The notes under the pieces are model-generated. The model made no database searches and was not told the origin of the DNA. It saw only the letters and a list, made by a program, of their open reading frames with translations. 64,000 nucleotides of DNA from Sipunculus nudus (Eukaryota > Annelida > Sipuncula > Golfingiida > Sipunculidae): assembly GCA_026874595.1 (NCBI GenBank), contig CM049314.1, positions 55,721,812 to 55,785,811 on the forward strand, written 5' to 3'. Shown here one piece after another: positions 1 to 12,391 of the stretch. A program made the position numbers and the translations under genes. Every line of letters begins with the position of its first letter. The stretch's first letter is position 1.

Positions 1-2029
1 GGGCTGTGATCCTATGTTGACCTGCTGCCTTTTTAATACATGTTGACAGAAAGTGAAAATAGCATGGCACACACACAAGTGTCTGTTTTCGTGTTTGGTC
101 GTCTAGGTTCAGTAGTGATTATTAGAGCATACCTTATAAAACTAAATCATAATGTCAGATCTTGAATCCATAGAGTTCAGTCTCTAGGCAAAATATCTGG
201 AAACTGTGTGGGGAGTGGACTGTCACATGATTCACATTTAGGGGTATGTAATGCACTTACAGGTAAATTTGGATTAAATCAACATCAAAGTTGCCTCCCA
301 TCAAATTTAATATTGAAGACACATGTAATATATTGTTTATATATTTATAAACTCTACTTGTAAACTGTTTATGAACATTATCTTAAAATGTGTGTTGTAG
401 ATAAGTGTTAATGCCACATGATCAAAGGGATAAGGCCTATTTTTAGTTAAAAAATTACATGAATATAAATTTGTATTTGTATATTATAAAATTATTGAAG
501 GCATTTTTAATTATCCTGTGAATTAAACTGACATCTTATGACCTGTTTATTCATTTGATGGGTGACAAGGAAATAGAAATGTGAAAATATATTTTTTATT
601 ATGATTATTGATGTTAATATGTTTCATATCAATATTCTCCTAATGCATTCATCCGAGCAATACATAAATTTATATTTTTCTTTCGAAGGATTGTTTGAAT
701 CATCTTTTGTCAATGGTGTTTATGTAACCTTTCCTTGATGACAGTGGTCATATTGAAGCTTTGTTAATGAGATTCTGTAGGGTAGATGGTACCATTTATA
801 CAGCCTTCCTGTTTTGAGAACAGCCTGTCAGGGCTGTTGGAGTGCTGATATAGGGCTGCAGGGAGACTGATAAGAACTGGATGAGTTACAACCAGCTGTT
901 CTGTTATTGTATCATTACCTCAGTAGTTATCATACCACAGACATTGCCCCCCCCCCCCCCCACCAAACAGCAATTGCTACAAGTATTAACGGAAGTATTT
1001 GTGCTACTTTTCTTTGGTGGAGGGCAGGGTTGGAAATATTCTTTGATGTTACTGATAGATATTGAGTGTTTGACCTGAGAGTTGAGAATGTTGTACTGTT
1101 CTGTAATTAATACCTTTAAAGAAGTTGTGAAGTGTTCAAATTTATGAAGAACTGGATGTGAAATACTAATGTGAAATTACACCAGGAAAAACATCAAGTA
1201 ATGTAGTTGGTATGAAATCATATAAATTTATTTTGTGAAATACTTATTACTTGGTGTTAGTTTTCAGTGAGATTTCTCTTTGCATACACTAACTAATAAT
1301 GAACTTCTGTAGAGCTTTAATAGGTGACATGGAGAAGAATAGAAACACTAATCTGTTTGATAATCATTGTGTAAAATTCTGGGCTTGAAACATATTGCAC
1401 AGTAAAATAGTTCATGCATGTAAAGGTGAAACTACAGAACTACCATTAAATAAATAGTATGGACTATTGAACTTCACAGTGCTTAGTTGATGGTTGCAAA
1501 GGTGAAAGAAAAAAGGCGTGGGTAAAAACACAGTCTAGTACTTAGTTATGCCATAGATGGCAGCACAGACTAGCTTGCTTTGCCACTCAGTTTTGAGCTT
1601 TTTTTTTTTTTAGAAAATGCAGTATTTTACTCAGGTGTTTGTAACTAAAAGGTGTCTTGTGAGTTAAATATATCAGCATGCAGAATCACAGATGTAATGG
1701 ATGCTTAAAATGTGGCAACACTGATAGATTTTAAGCTAAGTCCATAAAACAGAATATTGGGAATCAGTGTCAGGTCAAAGCTTTTGTTTAAGTTTCTGTT
1801 TTAAATTTTGTGAATGCAGTGAGGCTTTCAGAATGCAAAGTAAACCATTCACATCTGTAAGGATATGTACTATATTTTGCAAAAATTGCAGGAATAAGTA
1901 AAACCAGTAAAAGCGCATGGTGAGTGATAATTCCCAATTAACAAATGCAGAACTGGGTGCCAAATACTGACAATTGATATTAAACAAAAATAATTTTATA
2001 CCCAATTATTATACTATCTTTCTAAATTA
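1..2029. other. AT-rich sequence without a recognisable gene
   Basis: Apart from the C run at 947-961 and a T run near 1600, I see no domain, RNA or repeat. Open frames are short and lack codon character. Confidence 0.6.
947..961 (+). repeat. Poly-C run (15)
   Basis: Fifteen C in a row in otherwise AT-rich unique sequence, prone to slippage and sequencing error. Confidence 0.9.
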
Positions 2030-2175
2030 CAGTGGAACCCCGCAGTGGAATGACCACTTTTCTTGGTTTTGATTGTCTGATCCAAGTCGCTTAGAATTGA
2101 AAAAAATACGACCATCCCCAAATTACTGCCACTTTGGTCAGTCCCCATGGTGGTCGTAATTGAGGGGTTCCACTG
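2030..2175. mobile_element. MITE, 146 bp, TIR CAGTGGAACCCC, TA target site (Tc1/mariner type)
   Basis: The left end CAGTGGAACCCC (2030-2041) is matched by GGGGTTCCACTG (2164-2175), with TA on both sides (2028-2029, 2176-2177). The inverted match continues imperfectly for about 28 bases (shared ACCAC block). There is no coding capacity. The TA duplication and CAGT ends fit a non-autonomous Tc1/mariner-superfamily element. Confidence 0.85.
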
Positions 2176-3279
2176 TATATTTGTTATTATTGCAAAGGGG
2201 TGAGGACTTGTATTGTCTTGTAATCTGATCACACTGTTGACTTAGTACATCAGACCTCGCTGGAACAACAGGAGATGTAACCTCTTTCCATAATATTCAG
2301 AAATAAGTCTAGATGTCACAGGCTCCCTGAATGTGGCGTATCATTCACTGAAATAGTGCAGGATGCTTCTCTAGGTCAAGCTTGTATTATATAAGAAAAC
2401 TGAAAACTGAAAAAGTTAACATATGTGTCACTATGACTGTGACATATGTAATTATAATGTGTATGTTTCAGTTAGATTAACAGATTACACATCCTAATTC
2501 AGTTTGACAAATATGGAAACCTTGTGTGTGTTGTAAGTCTTTTTAATTTATTAAAGATGTAAGTATTATCATTAGCCACTATATTGTTGTGATCACCCTA
2601 TAGACCAAATTACCATAATCACTGTAATTACTACCAGCACTGTAGACAATAATATTGTTTTATTTAATGCTAGAATGATTAACCATGAATAATTGCACAA
2701 TGCATGTATATATAGTTACAGTGAAGCTTTGGTTCTTCACTATACATGGACTCTAAACCCTATTCCTTGTGTATTTAAGAAATTCTGTTTCACTGTTTTG
2801 AAATAAGATGTTATGGTTATTAATGAGCATTTCCTTCTAAGAGATTAAGCACAAGTTACTGTAATATTCGTTTTACAAAATTCTTATACCTTTAGATGTC
2901 ATCAGTCTCTTGTTCATGGTTCCATTAATCCAGACTTTAATGCTCGTTACATCCATGTCCACTCATATTGAAACATTTCCTACAAAATATGATGCTCGCA
3001 TAACCACTAGGTTTAATATTTTATGTGTACAGAGGATGATAAACAATGAGCCCACTGTTACTGTGCAGCAAAGATCACTGTTTTGCGATCCCTGGGTCTG
3101 CTATCTGCGGTGAACACATTTATATAAAATCCTGTTAGCATCCGTCATAATGAGCGCTTGAGTATCACGTGGATACAGCGTACCCACAAACCAATTAACC
3201 CTAACTGATGTTGGCCTCCATAACTGTAAATGAGCGGGTTGTGTAGAAGCCCAGCCACTGTAGCAGTCAGAGAGACAGG
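2176..3279. other. No gene seen
   Basis: AT-rich sequence with only short frames. A fragment at 2248-2262 (ACATCAGACCTCGCT) resembles 32143-32157 and may be an old transposon scrap. Confidence 0.5.
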
Positions 3280-3353
3280 ATGGACAGCAGTGATGAGGAA
3301 ATTCTGGCAAACAATGATAGAGGCAGCAGGAGCTATGAAACTGTCAGCTTCAG
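3280..3353 (+). CDS. Candidate alternative first coding exon of PINCH (acidic N-terminus)
   Basis: ATG at 3280 has A at -3 and G at +4, with an in-frame TAG at 3244-3246. Twenty-four codons follow, beginning MDSSDEEIL, then ...TTCAG|GTCAGC, a usable but imperfect donor. The exon ends in phase 2 (AG), the phase needed by the first LIM exon at 24528. The splice would give SFS-SNT-type continuity and a 350-residue protein. The composition is Ser/Asp/Glu-rich and more codon-like than its AT-rich surroundings. The open frame also continues past this donor to 3510, so it could be a chance ORF or belong to another transcript. The intron implied to 24528 is 21 kb. Confidence 0.4.
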
Positions 3354-3836
3354 GTCAGCTTTACTATGCTATGAAATCTGGGTAAAAACTCAGTTATTAC
3401 TAAAACTTAGTTTTCACTATACAAATTGCCTTGATGACAGGGAATTACTTCTAGATTATTTCTACCCCTGTGCAAAGAAGTCCAAAAATCAAACTGACTA
3501 CTACATGTAACAAACATGTAACAAATTTCCCTCTAGCAAAGCAGCAAATTTCTAGTAACTTTTTTACGTTTTGCCAGTGGAAAATTTTGGTACAAGCAAA
3601 AATTTGCTAGTAACTTCACAACTAGATGTTAGCATTATCTGTACATTTGAGATACAAAAAGCGTACACTTTAGGCCTGGGAATGAGCAACTGAGAATGAT
3701 TTGAGGTGTTATAACAGGCCATAGATGTAGATATGTAGATGTATTACCTGGTATAATGTCTAAACAGGTCATGGTCCTGACTACTGGTATGCAGCCTATC
3801 AGCTGTAGAAATTGGCCGTCAAGATGACACTGGTTT

Positions 3837-5139
3837 TTAGCTCAGCTGACTAAGTCATCTGAGCTATAGCGATCACTCTTTGTCCGTCGTCCGTCAGGCC
3901 ATCTGGCCGTCTGTCCGTTAACAAGGCACAAATCGTAACCACTGGACCTGGAATCTTCTAACTTTACATCCTGAGAGGTCCATGAAAAATCTCCTTGGAA
4001 ACCTAGTATTAGGTCTCTGTTACCAATATTTTTCAAGCTATGGGGATTGAAAGTACCCCCCCCCAGAATAATAAAAAATTTGATACAAAAGCTCAAATAT
4101 CTGAACAACAAATGCATTGATCACCATGATTCTTTGCATGGATATGATCATGGAGTGTTTCATCAGTTTCTGCAGACTGGTGGCGCCATTGTTTTTTTTT
4201 TCTCGATTTTTACGATTTCTTTTCTTTATTTTTGAGACCTCAAAAGATGCCGTCATCTGTTAACAGGGCACAAATCGTAACCACTGGACCTGAAATCTTC
4301 TCACTTTACATCCAGAGAGGTCCATGAAAAGACTTCTTGGAAACCTAGAATGAGGTCTCTGTTACCAATATTCTTCAAGCTATTGGGCTCTGAAGTACCC
4401 CCCAGAATAATGAAAAATTTGATACAAAAGCTCAAGTATCTGAACAACTAATGCATTGATCACCATGATTCTTAATGGATATTAAAGATGGAGTGATTCA
4501 TCAGTTCTTGCGGACTGGTAGCACATCCTAATTTTTTTTTCAAATTTTAACATATTTTTTTCTCTCGTTTTATGAGACCGATTTTTTTCTCTATTTTTGA
4601 GACCTTAAAAGATGCATTGGTCCCTTAACAGGGCTCAAATTGTAACCATTGGTCCTAGAAACTTCAAACTTGACATCCAGGGAGATCTGTGAAAAGTCTC
4701 CTTGGAAACATGAATTAAGGTCTCTGTTACCCATATTTTCTGAGCTATGGGGCTTATAAGCACTCACAGAATAATTGAAAATTTGATACCAAAGTAGGGA
4801 ACAAATCATAACCATTGGGCCCAGAATCTTCTAACTTGACATCCTGAGAGTTCCTCAAAAGTTCTCCCCAGAAACCTGAAATTGGGTAACAGTGATCTAT
4901 ATTCTCAGAGTTTTGGGGTATGTTTGAGTACCCCAGAAATAATGCAAAATACATTAAAATTGCCAGATTCCTCCTGAAAGGCTAGTTGGATTGTCATCAA
5001 ATTTGTTGTTTTTATGAGTATTGATGAACTTAAGCTAATATGCTATCATTGATGCCACCTATCTTAATTAGTTGTCTGTGTAAGGACATATTATCAACAT
5101 GTCAGTCGGCTGAGCATTATGACCCATGGGTCACTTGTT
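3837..5139 (+). mobile_element. Family A repeat, near full-length copy with internal tandem units
   Basis: It begins with the hairpin AGCTCAGCTGACT / AGTCATCTGAGCT (3839-3851, 3853-3865), then a GTCCGTCGTCCGTC tract. About four decayed ~340-base units follow (GGGCACAAATCGTAACCACTGG ... GGAAACCT ... CTGCAGACTGGTGGCGCCA). It ends with GTCAGTCGGCTGAGC and the perfect palindrome TGACCCATGGGTCA (5120-5133) then CTTGTT. No long ORF. The structure suggests a non-autonomous element with sub-terminal inverted repeats. Confidence 0.8.
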
Positions 5140-5489
5140 ATAAATATTAAAGAAAATTTCTATTTAAAATTGCTATTAAACAAAATTGCCACTAGCAAAA
5201 CATAACTAGTGGCAAAAGTAATGAATTTTGAACCCTGTATTATATTCACCCTCGTTCAAGACTGCCACAACCTGGTTAGAGCCCAATCCTTTGAAAATGA
5301 AATAGGCTGTATTTTTTGTAACGTTAAAGGAAAAGGAACATAATCAGGAGCAATATTATGCCTATTCTTTCACACTATCAGTTTACGCTCTTTACACAGC
5401 GCTTTACCTATAGGGCTACTTCCTATATCGTAAGGCGCTGTTTGTTATGACCTCGTATCCTGCTTTGCAACACCAGAGGGGAGCACTGT

Positions 5490-6165
5490 ATTTTTGTCCA
5501 ATCAGATTAAACTTTGTGCTGGAAGACAAAGCCAAGCGAGGAATACACGGAGCCAATCATATTCATTTCTTTTTGAGTGACAGCTCCTCCCCCAGCGTAA
5601 CCGTCTAAACAGGCCACAATCGCAGAGAGAATTGCCCCTGACGTGGTTTGCTTAGGGCCTTGGCACATAGGATGCTCGGCCGGTGAGCTGTAATTCAAAC
5701 GAAACGTAACAACAAAGGCTGCGTGCACACCTCGCTGGCTGGTTTCAGTTCTGCAGACAACAGATACATGGCTACGCTAACACAGTCATAATGTCATAAT
5801 CGAATCGGTCGATGATGCGAGAATGCAGAGGGAGCAATTTAAATTCGACCGGAAACTCATCAAACGGCGCTTGAAGCGCGGCAATGGGCGGAACCAGGAT
5901 GCCTGTTGAGTGTTTGTTTTTTGGCATCTGATTGGCTGCTTGTCACATCGTACGCACGTTTATTTCAGTGAACAACAAACCGCCACCTGGTGTCTAAATA
6001 TATCATAAACGGTCACAGCTGGCAGCGTGAAAATCAGTTGCTTCTTTAGAAGCGCAAGATTTCCGCTGCCTCGGGAGCGTAACTATCAGTTCAGTTCGGC
6101 TTTAAACAAAGTTTTGTGGATACTTTGTTTTTGACCGGGTTCCGCCGCCGCCCCCGCCATATTGG
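5490..6165 (+). promoter_or_regulatory. CpG-richer, CCAAT-containing promoter-like region
   Basis: This stretch has visibly more CpG and GC than its flanks. It holds two forward CCAAT boxes (5498, 5553), one reverse (ATTGG at 5931) and a YY1-like CCGCCATATTGG at 6154-6165. It lies upstream of the 14844 exon and downstream of the 3280 candidate exon. A short frame at 5824-5910 (28 codons) is not convincing. The promoter role for PINCH is inferred; no start site can be seen. A truncated family B repeat begins at its right edge. Confidence 0.4.
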
Positions 6166-7323
6166 TTTCCGGACAACTCCTCTGAGACTACTGGACTGAT
6201 TTTTCTGAAGCTTACACCAATTATCAGGTCACATGTGAACTGATGCCAAACATCCGGCATTGACCACTGACCTTTCCTCTCTCCATCTGTGCATCTGTTT
6301 TGACACATTAACCCACATATCTTCGGACTTGTTTGACCAATCAGGAAAAGAATTTTACACAAATGTAGGCCTTGGATAGCTCCATAACATACACAAAAAT
6401 GGTGGCACCACCGGCAGCCATTTTCTGTTTGACTTCCATTGGTCAAACAAGCTTTATAATATACACAAAACTGGTGGCGCCACCTGCAACCATTTTTGCA
6501 CAGCATCCATCTGTTTGTTTGACTTGGGGTAAAATCACTCATATCTCGGCAGTGGTTTGACTTATTCGCCTAAAATTTGGCATGAATATACATCCGGGAC
6601 AGCTTTTTTGATTTTCTGACAGGTGGCGCCACCTACATTCATGTTCACGCTGCAGACATCCATGCTTATACCTCCGGGCTGGTTTGACGTATCTTCCTGA
6701 AAGTTTGCATGTGTTTCGATCTTATATAGCTCTTTATCATACAAGAAAATGGTGGTGCCACATGCAACCATTTTGCACAGCATCCATCAGTTCATTGGAC
6801 TCGGGTTAAAATCACTCATATCTCAGCTGTGGTTCAACTTATTCACCTGAAATTTGGCATGTGTATACAACCTGGATAGCTTTCTTGATTTTATGACAGG
6901 TGGCGCCACCTACATTCACGTTCATGCTGCAGATATCCATGCTTATATCTCCAGACTGGACATACCTACCTGAAGTGATGCATGTGTTTGGATCTCACAT
7001 AGCTCTTTATCATACAAGAAACTGGTGGCGCCACCTGCAACCATTTTTGCACAGAGTCCATCTGTTTGTCTGCTGTGGGATAAAATCACTCATATCTTGG
7101 CAGTGGTTTGACTTTTCCACCTGAAACTTTGCATGTGTATACAACCTGGATAACAGGTGGTGCCACCTACAATCATGTTTACGTGGCAGACATCCATGCT
7201 AATATGTAACACATCTAACTCTTATTTCCCCTTGCCACTCAATCCATGCCTCACTTCATCTGTCCTACTCTGATTTTGGCGAATACATATAGTCGCTTGT
7301 CGACTACCGGTATTCTAGTTTTA
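6166..7323 (+). mobile_element. Family B repeat, left-truncated, with ~275-bp internal units
   Basis: Units recur at 6471, 6749 and 7022 (spacing 278, 273), each with CTGGTGGCGCCACCTGCAACC or a variant. Between them lies the second palindrome block, GACAGGTGGCGCCACCTAC. The 3' end is GCTTGTCGACTACCGG-TATTCTAG, matching the end of the copy at 30.5 kb. The start is missing relative to that copy. Confidence 0.8.
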
Positions 7324-8839
7324 TTCAGTCTGTGATAAAAAATGGGGAAATGATGCTTATTTTACTCTTTTTTTCATTCTTTATTTCAAATACATCTAAT
7401 CTTTTTTTTTTCAATCATTTACCTTAGGCAGGCCCGTTATTGTTTCCACTCTGTTCTGTGTTTGTGTGTGTATCTGCTAGGTATCTGAATTATAATATCA
7501 CAGATATTATTGAAATTTGAATTCTAGGTTTGGAGTGGCAAAAAAGCAAAGTGATTAAATATAGGTATGAGGCCCTGCATAAATACTGCTGGGATGAGTG
7601 TTCTTTGGGTTTTGGCAGCATTGTTTACCACCGTAACTTATAACATGTGACTGTGTGGTGTGAACCATGATGTCACAGAGGACAATGACTACACACCCCA
7701 TGTTGTTTCCCTGAAAGTTGGCAGTAAATGTTTTTCATGTGTAGTTTAGGCCAGCAATATCACAAGGTCCAATGGTGTTTTCAAGATATTTACAATGAAA
7801 AAACGTTCCCAAGAACCAAGCACCATATTTGAGCACCTTTTCAATGCAGGGTTTTTGTCTCTTTTTGGATGCTTGTTTCATTTATAATGGATTTGTGTAT
7901 TAATTGTGTTTATATAAATTGTATAGAATGTGCATCATATAAAGTGAATATGCAGTCAGTGAAACTTTCAGTTTGCACTATATGTATGTGACCATTGAGG
8001 AGCGATGTGTATAGATAGTTACAACAAGTATAAATAGATCTATTGTTTTAACAGATTGTTTCATAACTGTCATAACCAGCTGAGATCATTATCAGGAAAT
8101 TTTAAAATGTGTCATGCAGTATCTACATGTGATACTTTTTATTTCACTTTGGCATCAGGTACTTGAAAACAGTACACCACATTGCTTCAGACAGTGTGCA
8201 ATTACAGCTACTATTTCACTTGTAAAAAGGTGTCTCTGTTTAGTTGTCAGTCTGGTCACCAGATGGCATCACAGTCATGACATCTCCAGTTCTGCACTGA
8301 TTTGCTAACATGAAGGCACTGATGGTTAGTGATAATTTGATAAGCCATAACCTAAAACTGAAAGCTCACATAAATCCATGGATGTCAGACCAAAGAATAA
8401 ATGTACCAAGTGCTGTGATTCATATCTTGCTTAATAAAACCTAAAGTGAGCTGATATTTTCTGGTTGGCTTCATATTGGTGAGGCTAATTTCTAGTTATT
8501 ATAATTGTTTCATTATGTTGTGAGGATTCCATCTTCACAATCTCACCCTGCAGTTCTGCACAGTGTATTATCCATCATAACATAGATTATTTAAGAAGCT
8601 GCTAAATCTAAAAAAAATTAACAAAGACCCATGACAATGAGTAGGCATTCATATCCCCTGAAATAAAAAAATATGAAAGATCTGATGTTATATATAATGT
8701 CAGTTCTTGATTTACAGCTAAATATAAATGTCAAATATGTTATTGTATCCCCAGACAAAGTTGGAGGATACCATGGTTTCATTACAGTCCCCCCACTGCC
8801 ACTACTGCAGCCACAGAAAAATCTTGTGAGCAAGATTAC
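7324..8839. other. No gene seen
   Basis: AT-rich, with short frames only. 8840-8966 is related to 11590-11690 (both carry a GGGTCATGACCTTTA block), so the left part of the next repeat region may begin near 8840. Confidence 0.5.
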
Positions 8840-8966
8840 TCGAAAAACATTTCACAGATCTTTATCAAACTTTACATGTGTATAGATATGGGTAAGAGGA
8901 AGAAACTTATGTAAAATTGGGTCATGACCTTTAATAGGGGAGTTACCTTGACCTTGAATAGGTCCA

Positions 8967-9035
8967 TTTTTAGCTCAGCTGACTTTCAGTCATGCTGGGC
9001 TATAGCGATGGGTCTTTGTCCGGCGTCCTTCTGTC

Positions 9036-9068
<33 letters not shown>

Positions 9069-11404
9069 GTTAGCAGGGCACAAATCGTAACCGTAGGGGC
9101 TAGGGCCATGAACCCTATGCAGTCTTAGAGGTTATAAAAAGATCTCCTTGCAAACCTGAAATTAGGTCACTGCGACCTATATTCTCAAAGTTATGGGGTG
9201 TGTTTGCACCCCCCAGAAATAACTCTTTGAGAAAAAATTTTCATCCCAAACCTTCCATCTTTCACATACAGCTCACCTACAAACAGGGAAAGAACCATAA
9301 TTTTTTTTAGGTCAAAAGGTCAAAGGGTCAAGGTCACAGGAGCCTCTTCTTTGAAAAGCTTGTGGATGCATTTTAAGCCAACCCTTTCATCCCAATTCTT
9401 TGATCTTTCACATATAGCTCACCTACTAAGTTGGAGAAGAATCCTATAGATTTTGAGGTCACAAGGTCAAAGGTCAGGGTCACAGGATCCACTTCTTTGA
9501 AAAGGTAGTGGACACATTTCAAGCTAGACTTTTCATTCCAAACCTTCCAGCACTGGTATCGCTTCTCTGCCAACAGGGGAAAAGACCTGTTGATTTTGAG
9601 GTCAAAGGTCAAGTTCATAGCACCCACTTCTTGCGTGGAGTCATTTTCAGGCAAACTTTTAAATCTGTACCTTCCATCTGTCATATATGGCTTACCTACC
9701 AATAAGGGAAGAAGCCTATTGATGTTGAGGTCAAAAAGTCAAAGGTCAAGGTCACAATATTTAATTGTTCTAAATGCTTGTGAGCATATTTCAAGTGTAA
9801 CTGTTCAACCCAAACCTTCAGTCTTTCACATATGCCACATCTATGCATCACTCAGTTTGACTCAAACTTCATATTTATGGGTCTTTTTGCTTGAATAAAT
9901 AACTTATTGATTTTGGGGTCAGCTGGTTACAGGTTGCAGGTCAAAGTTATTCACCCATTGGTTGCCAAGTAATTACAACAGATTTAAGTGGTTAGTAGTT
10001 ACCCATCATTTAGAAAGAATCCAGTTGATATATGGGCAAAAGGCCAAGGTCATAGGTCAGGGATGTTCACAATTACTTATTTTATAGACCATCTCTATTT
10101 TTCTTGTATATATAACCATCCCACTCCAGCTGGTACATCTCCCTGTGTGGCTGTAATTGTGAGTGACACTGGTGACATATGACTCCCTTTTGTATCAGCC
10201 TATTAAGTGATAAGGCTCAGTGATAAGTACCTGTTACTTCATAACAAAAACACTGTTGTCAGAATGCTTCAGACAGGCAATAAGACTATGAGAGTATAGT
10301 ATTAAGGTTTAGCTACTGATTTATAAGATGATGGGAACATTTTGCAGTTTCTTTTATGGAATCCTAGCAATAAACTTAGTTTCCTAGATATCTGAATATT
10401 TTAATATTATATCACCACATATAAAAGCAAGTGTTTGTTCTCATAATATGTGGATGTGTACCTTGATTTAGGATGGCTTTTTGTTTTATTTCAAGGCTCT
10501 TAGTCATGCTTTCTGCATTTCTTTTCTTTCAGGTTTGGCAGTTTACCTACCCTGCTGACCCCATTGAAAAGCAGAGTGATAATAAAAAATATTGGACTTA
10601 CACTTTTTACAATTGCTTATCTATAAATCTGATATGAGGGCCTGGACATGCCTTTTGAATTATTTTGGGCAATTTTTACTGGATAATTTGCCCCAAGTTT
10701 GGTCTCTTATTGGAGAATGTGGGATATCAAATGTCATACTTGTCAGAAATCCATCATGTCTGCCAGTTAGCCACCTTAGAAATTCTTTCTTCAGGGCAGT
10801 TTCAGTAATTTTTCTTTAATGTTTGGTCCGATTTAGAGAATGTTTTTTGTCTGATTTCAGACTTGTCAGAAGTCCAATATGGCCACCAGGCAAACATCTT
10901 TAAATTCCTTTTGATCATATTATCATAAGAACAGTTAAAGTGAATGCAGTTGGATGTATATTTATGTAATCTTGTAAAGGATTGGGTCAAATATTTCTGA
11001 ATAAATATTACCATCATTTATAAAAGTGCAGTACAGTTGGATTGTATTGAATAAAAATTCATACAGAAGCACCTGTTTCTCAATAATTCTTGCATGTATT
11101 TCCTTGATTTTTGCTATATATTATGATCTTATATTTGCCCTTTGTGGTGTTCCTTTTGAGACTGACAGGTTTCAAGCAAGCTGTTGAATAGTTCCTGATA
11201 GCTTATAATCATGCATTTTCCTCAGACCATCAATTCACAGTGTTTTAACCAGACATAGGTGATATTTATTTCTGTTGTCATAGAAAATTTTCAACAAATT
11301 GGCTAATTGGTTCTTTTTAATTTGACTGGAAGTTGTGAATCTCAGTGCATGATGTCACAGGTCATGCTTGGCAGCTGAGCGTCATGACCCATGGGTCACT
11401 TGTT
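8967..11404 (+). mobile_element. Family A ends enclosing GGTCA-rich family C units (composite repeat)
   Basis: It starts TTTTAGCTCAGCTGACT (8969-8984), then TGTCCGTCCGGCCGTCCGTCC and one family A unit (about 9068-9240). Units with CATCCCAAACCTTCCATCTTT and AGGTCAAAGGTCAAGGTCAC follow at 9309, 9456, 9599 and 9728. It ends with GCTGAGCGTCATGACCCATGGGTCACTTGTT, palindrome at 11385-11398. It may be one long element or a mosaic; 9990-11340 is poorly conserved and may be inserted sequence. Confidence 0.65.
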
Positions 11405-12391
11405 CTGAAAATCCCACAAATTCTTTAATATTTCAAGAAAGCTTGCATAGATTGGTTTAAAAATCAAGGTGACTGAAGATCTTGGATAGCCTTGTGATGT
11501 TCCGGAAACTGGTGGAGCCACCTATTATCTTTTCTCTTCTTTTGCATCTTTCAATACCCCAATCATTGCCACATGACAAAACTAAAAAAAATGATTCTTT
11601 CATATTATGCACAATGATGGGTTATGGGAAGAGGTCTATTTAAATTTGGGTCATGACCTTTACTATGAGAGTGGCCTTGAATATTTCCATTACTGGAGAA
11701 AATCACACACCTCTTATGATATCTCAAGTCTTGATTGACATATATGCATTTCAAACTTGACTTATGTATGACCCACCACTAAAGTAAGAACCCTATTGGT
11801 TCTAGTTATTTATAATTTCAATCTTTGCCTTTTGACTTTTTTACCTACAGGGTGGTGGCGTGGATAACATACATAAAATGTCAGTGAGGCTGTATTATAA
11901 ATAACCATTCACCTGTGAACATGAGGTGTCTTATTCATGTACGGTTCAGTTTTTGCGATAATTTTCCTTTCAAGAATATCATAAATTTGAAACCCTCACG
12001 AAGAATAAACCAACAACAGTATGTGCTTACATAACTTACATAATGTACCGGTACACGTCATATATCAGGTTTTTAATAATACTGTTGCTTCTTTTGCTTG
12101 CAAAATTTTCACTTGCTTAGTTACTGTACAATTTGGACCAAACAAAATTAAAAAATATTTGAACACTGTTTTGAATTCTCTGGTTATGAAGATAAAATGA
12201 ATATCTCAGTATTAACCTCTCTTTTCAAGGGGATTTACGCTTATTTAACATGGCTGGTCAGTTCTTGTCCTATACCTTCCAAATCATGTACTCACAAAGA
12301 TGAATAAGGTCCCCTTCACAGATTGGAGCATGTGTTTCATTTTAATACAGGTGCATCTTTCAAAATCTTGTGGTCCATATTTTAAACTAAT
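11405..12391. other. No gene; faint repeat remains
   Basis: GGAAACTGGTGGAGCCACC at 11503-11521 resembles the family A/B palindrome block. 11590-11690 resembles 8840-8966. Otherwise AT-rich sequence. Confidence 0.45.

Noticed and set aside
5824-5910. 28-codon basic frame in the CpG-richer region
   Set aside because: Too short, with no donor in a useful phase and no conserved motif.
6102-6783. Minus-strand frames of 146 and 73 codons
   Set aside because: They run through family B tandem units; Cys/Trp-rich text follows the repeat period.
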